Assembly: GCA_938074585.1 (NCBI GenBank)
Contig: CALJEW010000258.1
Location: 1-6,609 of the forward strand
Direction: 5' to 3'
DNA: 6,609 nt
DNA from: an uncultured Rhodospirillales bacterium
Lineage (GTDB): Bacteria > Pseudomonadota > Alphaproteobacteria > Rhodospirillales > Casp-alpha2
Translations under genes and position numbers: made by a program
Shown: positions 5,800-6,609 of the stretch, piece by piece
Numbering within the stretch: position 1 is the first letter of the stretch
Layout of the letters: each line of letters begins with the position of its first letter
Notes under the pieces: model-generated
Databases searched by the model: none
What the model was told of the DNA's origin: nothing
What the model saw: only the letters and a program-made list of their open reading frames with translations

Positions 5800-6609
5800 T
5801 TATTGATCCGCTGCTTCAGCGAGCAACCAGTCGCGAAGGAGTTTTACTTTTGGATGTTCCGCTGCAGCCATGGGTGAAACAATCCAGTAGGCGTAATTTG
5901 CCGGTAAGGAGAAATCCAAAACCTTGACCAAGCGCCCTTGTTCTAATTCATCTGCGACCAAAACACTACGGCCCAAGGCAACGCCTTCACCAAACACCGC
6001 CGCTTGATAAACCAAGTTCGAGTGCATGAAGCCGGGGCCCCGCAACGGGTCGACTTTTGTTGCCCCAACAGCCATCAACCACATGCGCCAATCTTCACGC
6101 ATATCATCATGCAGCAATGTAAAGTTCTGCAAGTCGTCTGGGGTGTTAAGTTTGTGTTCACCGCCCAAAATTGTTGGACTGCAAACTGGAAAAATTTCTT
6201 CGGTCATTAAGTGAGTAACGTGCACGCCTGGCCAATCGCCACGGCCGTAGCGGATGCCTAAATCAATACCAACGCGGGCGTAATCGATCAGCTCGTCTGA
6301 TGTTGAAACGCGCACATCTATATCTGGATAGGCGCGCCTGAACCGGCCCAAGCGGGGCACCAACCAATTGGCTGCCAATGAGTCCATCGTTGCAATATTT
6401 AGCATTCCAATTTGTTGATGGCGGTGCAATCGGTCCGTAGTGACCATAATCAAATCAAGTGCTTCGCTCATGGCGGGAAATAAAATTTGCCCTTCATCGG
6501 TTAACATCAAAGATCGATTTAGACGCCGAAACAGGGGCATGCCCAAAAACTCTTCAAGCGTTTTGATTTGATGGCTAATGGCAGCTTGGGTCACAAATAG
6601 CTCATCAGC
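5800..6609 (-). CDS. LysR-type transcriptional regulator, GcvA-like, N-terminus cut by window edge
   Basis: The frame is open from the right edge (first codon 6609-6607, Ala) to TAA 5800-5802, giving 269 residues; about 25-30 N-terminal residues are missing. The visible start ADELFVTQAAISHQIKTLEEFLG is the recognition half of the winged helix-turn-helix, followed by LFRRLNRSLMLTDEG, the family's wing and linker. The remainder is a periplasmic-binding-protein-like effector domain (from about NIATMDSLAANWLVPRLGRF) with the GcvA-type features FRRAYPDIDVRV, DLGIRYGRGDW, FPVCSP and GEGVALGRSVL. Such proteins bind DNA as tetramers and respond to small molecules. Unlike the usual divergent arrangement of a LysR gene and its target, here the hydrolase gene lies directly downstream in the same direction, consistent with an autoregulated operon. 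The promoter is outside the window and the effector cannot be named. Confidence 0.9.
   Translation of the reverse strand, partial: ADELFVTQAAISHQIKTLEEFLGMPLFRRLNRSLMLTDEGQILFPAMSEALDLIMVTTDRLHRHQQIGMLNIATMDSLAANWLVPRLGRFRRAYPDIDVRVSTSDELIDYARVGIDLGIRYGRGDWPGVHVTHLMTEEIFPVCSPTILGGEHKLNTPDDLQNFTLLHDDMREDWRMWLMAVGATKVDPLRGPGFMHSNLVYQAAVFGEGVALGRSVLVADELEQGRLVKVLDFSLPANYAYWIVSPMAAAEHPKVKLLRDWLLAEAADQ

Overview
The window looks like chromosome from an alphaproteobacterium of moderate base composition (mid-40s % G+C by eye). The pterin dehydratase, acetoacetyl-CoA synthetase, HSD10-type dehydrogenase, GcvA-like LysR regulator and Asp-nucleophile hydrolase all read like alphaproteobacterial family members. 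The lineage is inferred from remembered family sequences, not from a search. Intact metabolic genes alternate with clearly broken genes and insertion-sequence scraps, so this locus is eroding.

Left part (1-900): the edge carries the N-terminal piece of an IS1595/IS1016-type transposase on the minus strand. Next comes a CheY-like single-domain response regulator with a stop codon and a shifted reading frame near its N-terminus. Its 3' end overlaps or abuts an intact pterin-4a-carbinolamine dehydratase gene. Facing it at 891-1646 is a dead short-chain dehydrogenase of the 17beta-HSD10/3-hydroxyacyl-CoA dehydrogenase type. It has two internal stops, a missing Gly-rich cofactor motif, a spoiled Tyr-x3-Lys motif and probably a lost start codon.

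Centre (1647-3758): an intergenic stretch with a good sigma70-like promoter drives an intact 650-residue acetoacetate-CoA ligase, which feeds acetoacetate into central metabolism. The dead dehydrogenase is divergent from it and may once have belonged to the same ketone or short-chain acyl-CoA metabolism.

Right part (3759-6609): a scar holds the 5' portion of an IS30-family transposase. It is followed by a well-formed promoter and a small cupin enzyme of the manganese-cupin/hydroxynitrile-lyase-like group. The cupin gene converges, with one base between stop codons, on a minus-strand pair: a GcvA-like LysR regulator (N-terminus cut by the window edge) followed 18 nt later by an epoxide-hydrolase-like alpha/beta hydrolase.

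I found no CRISPR array, tRNA, rRNA or defence system, and no convincing undescribed system. The most informative signal is the cluster of independent inactivating lesions in three genes beside well-preserved neighbours.
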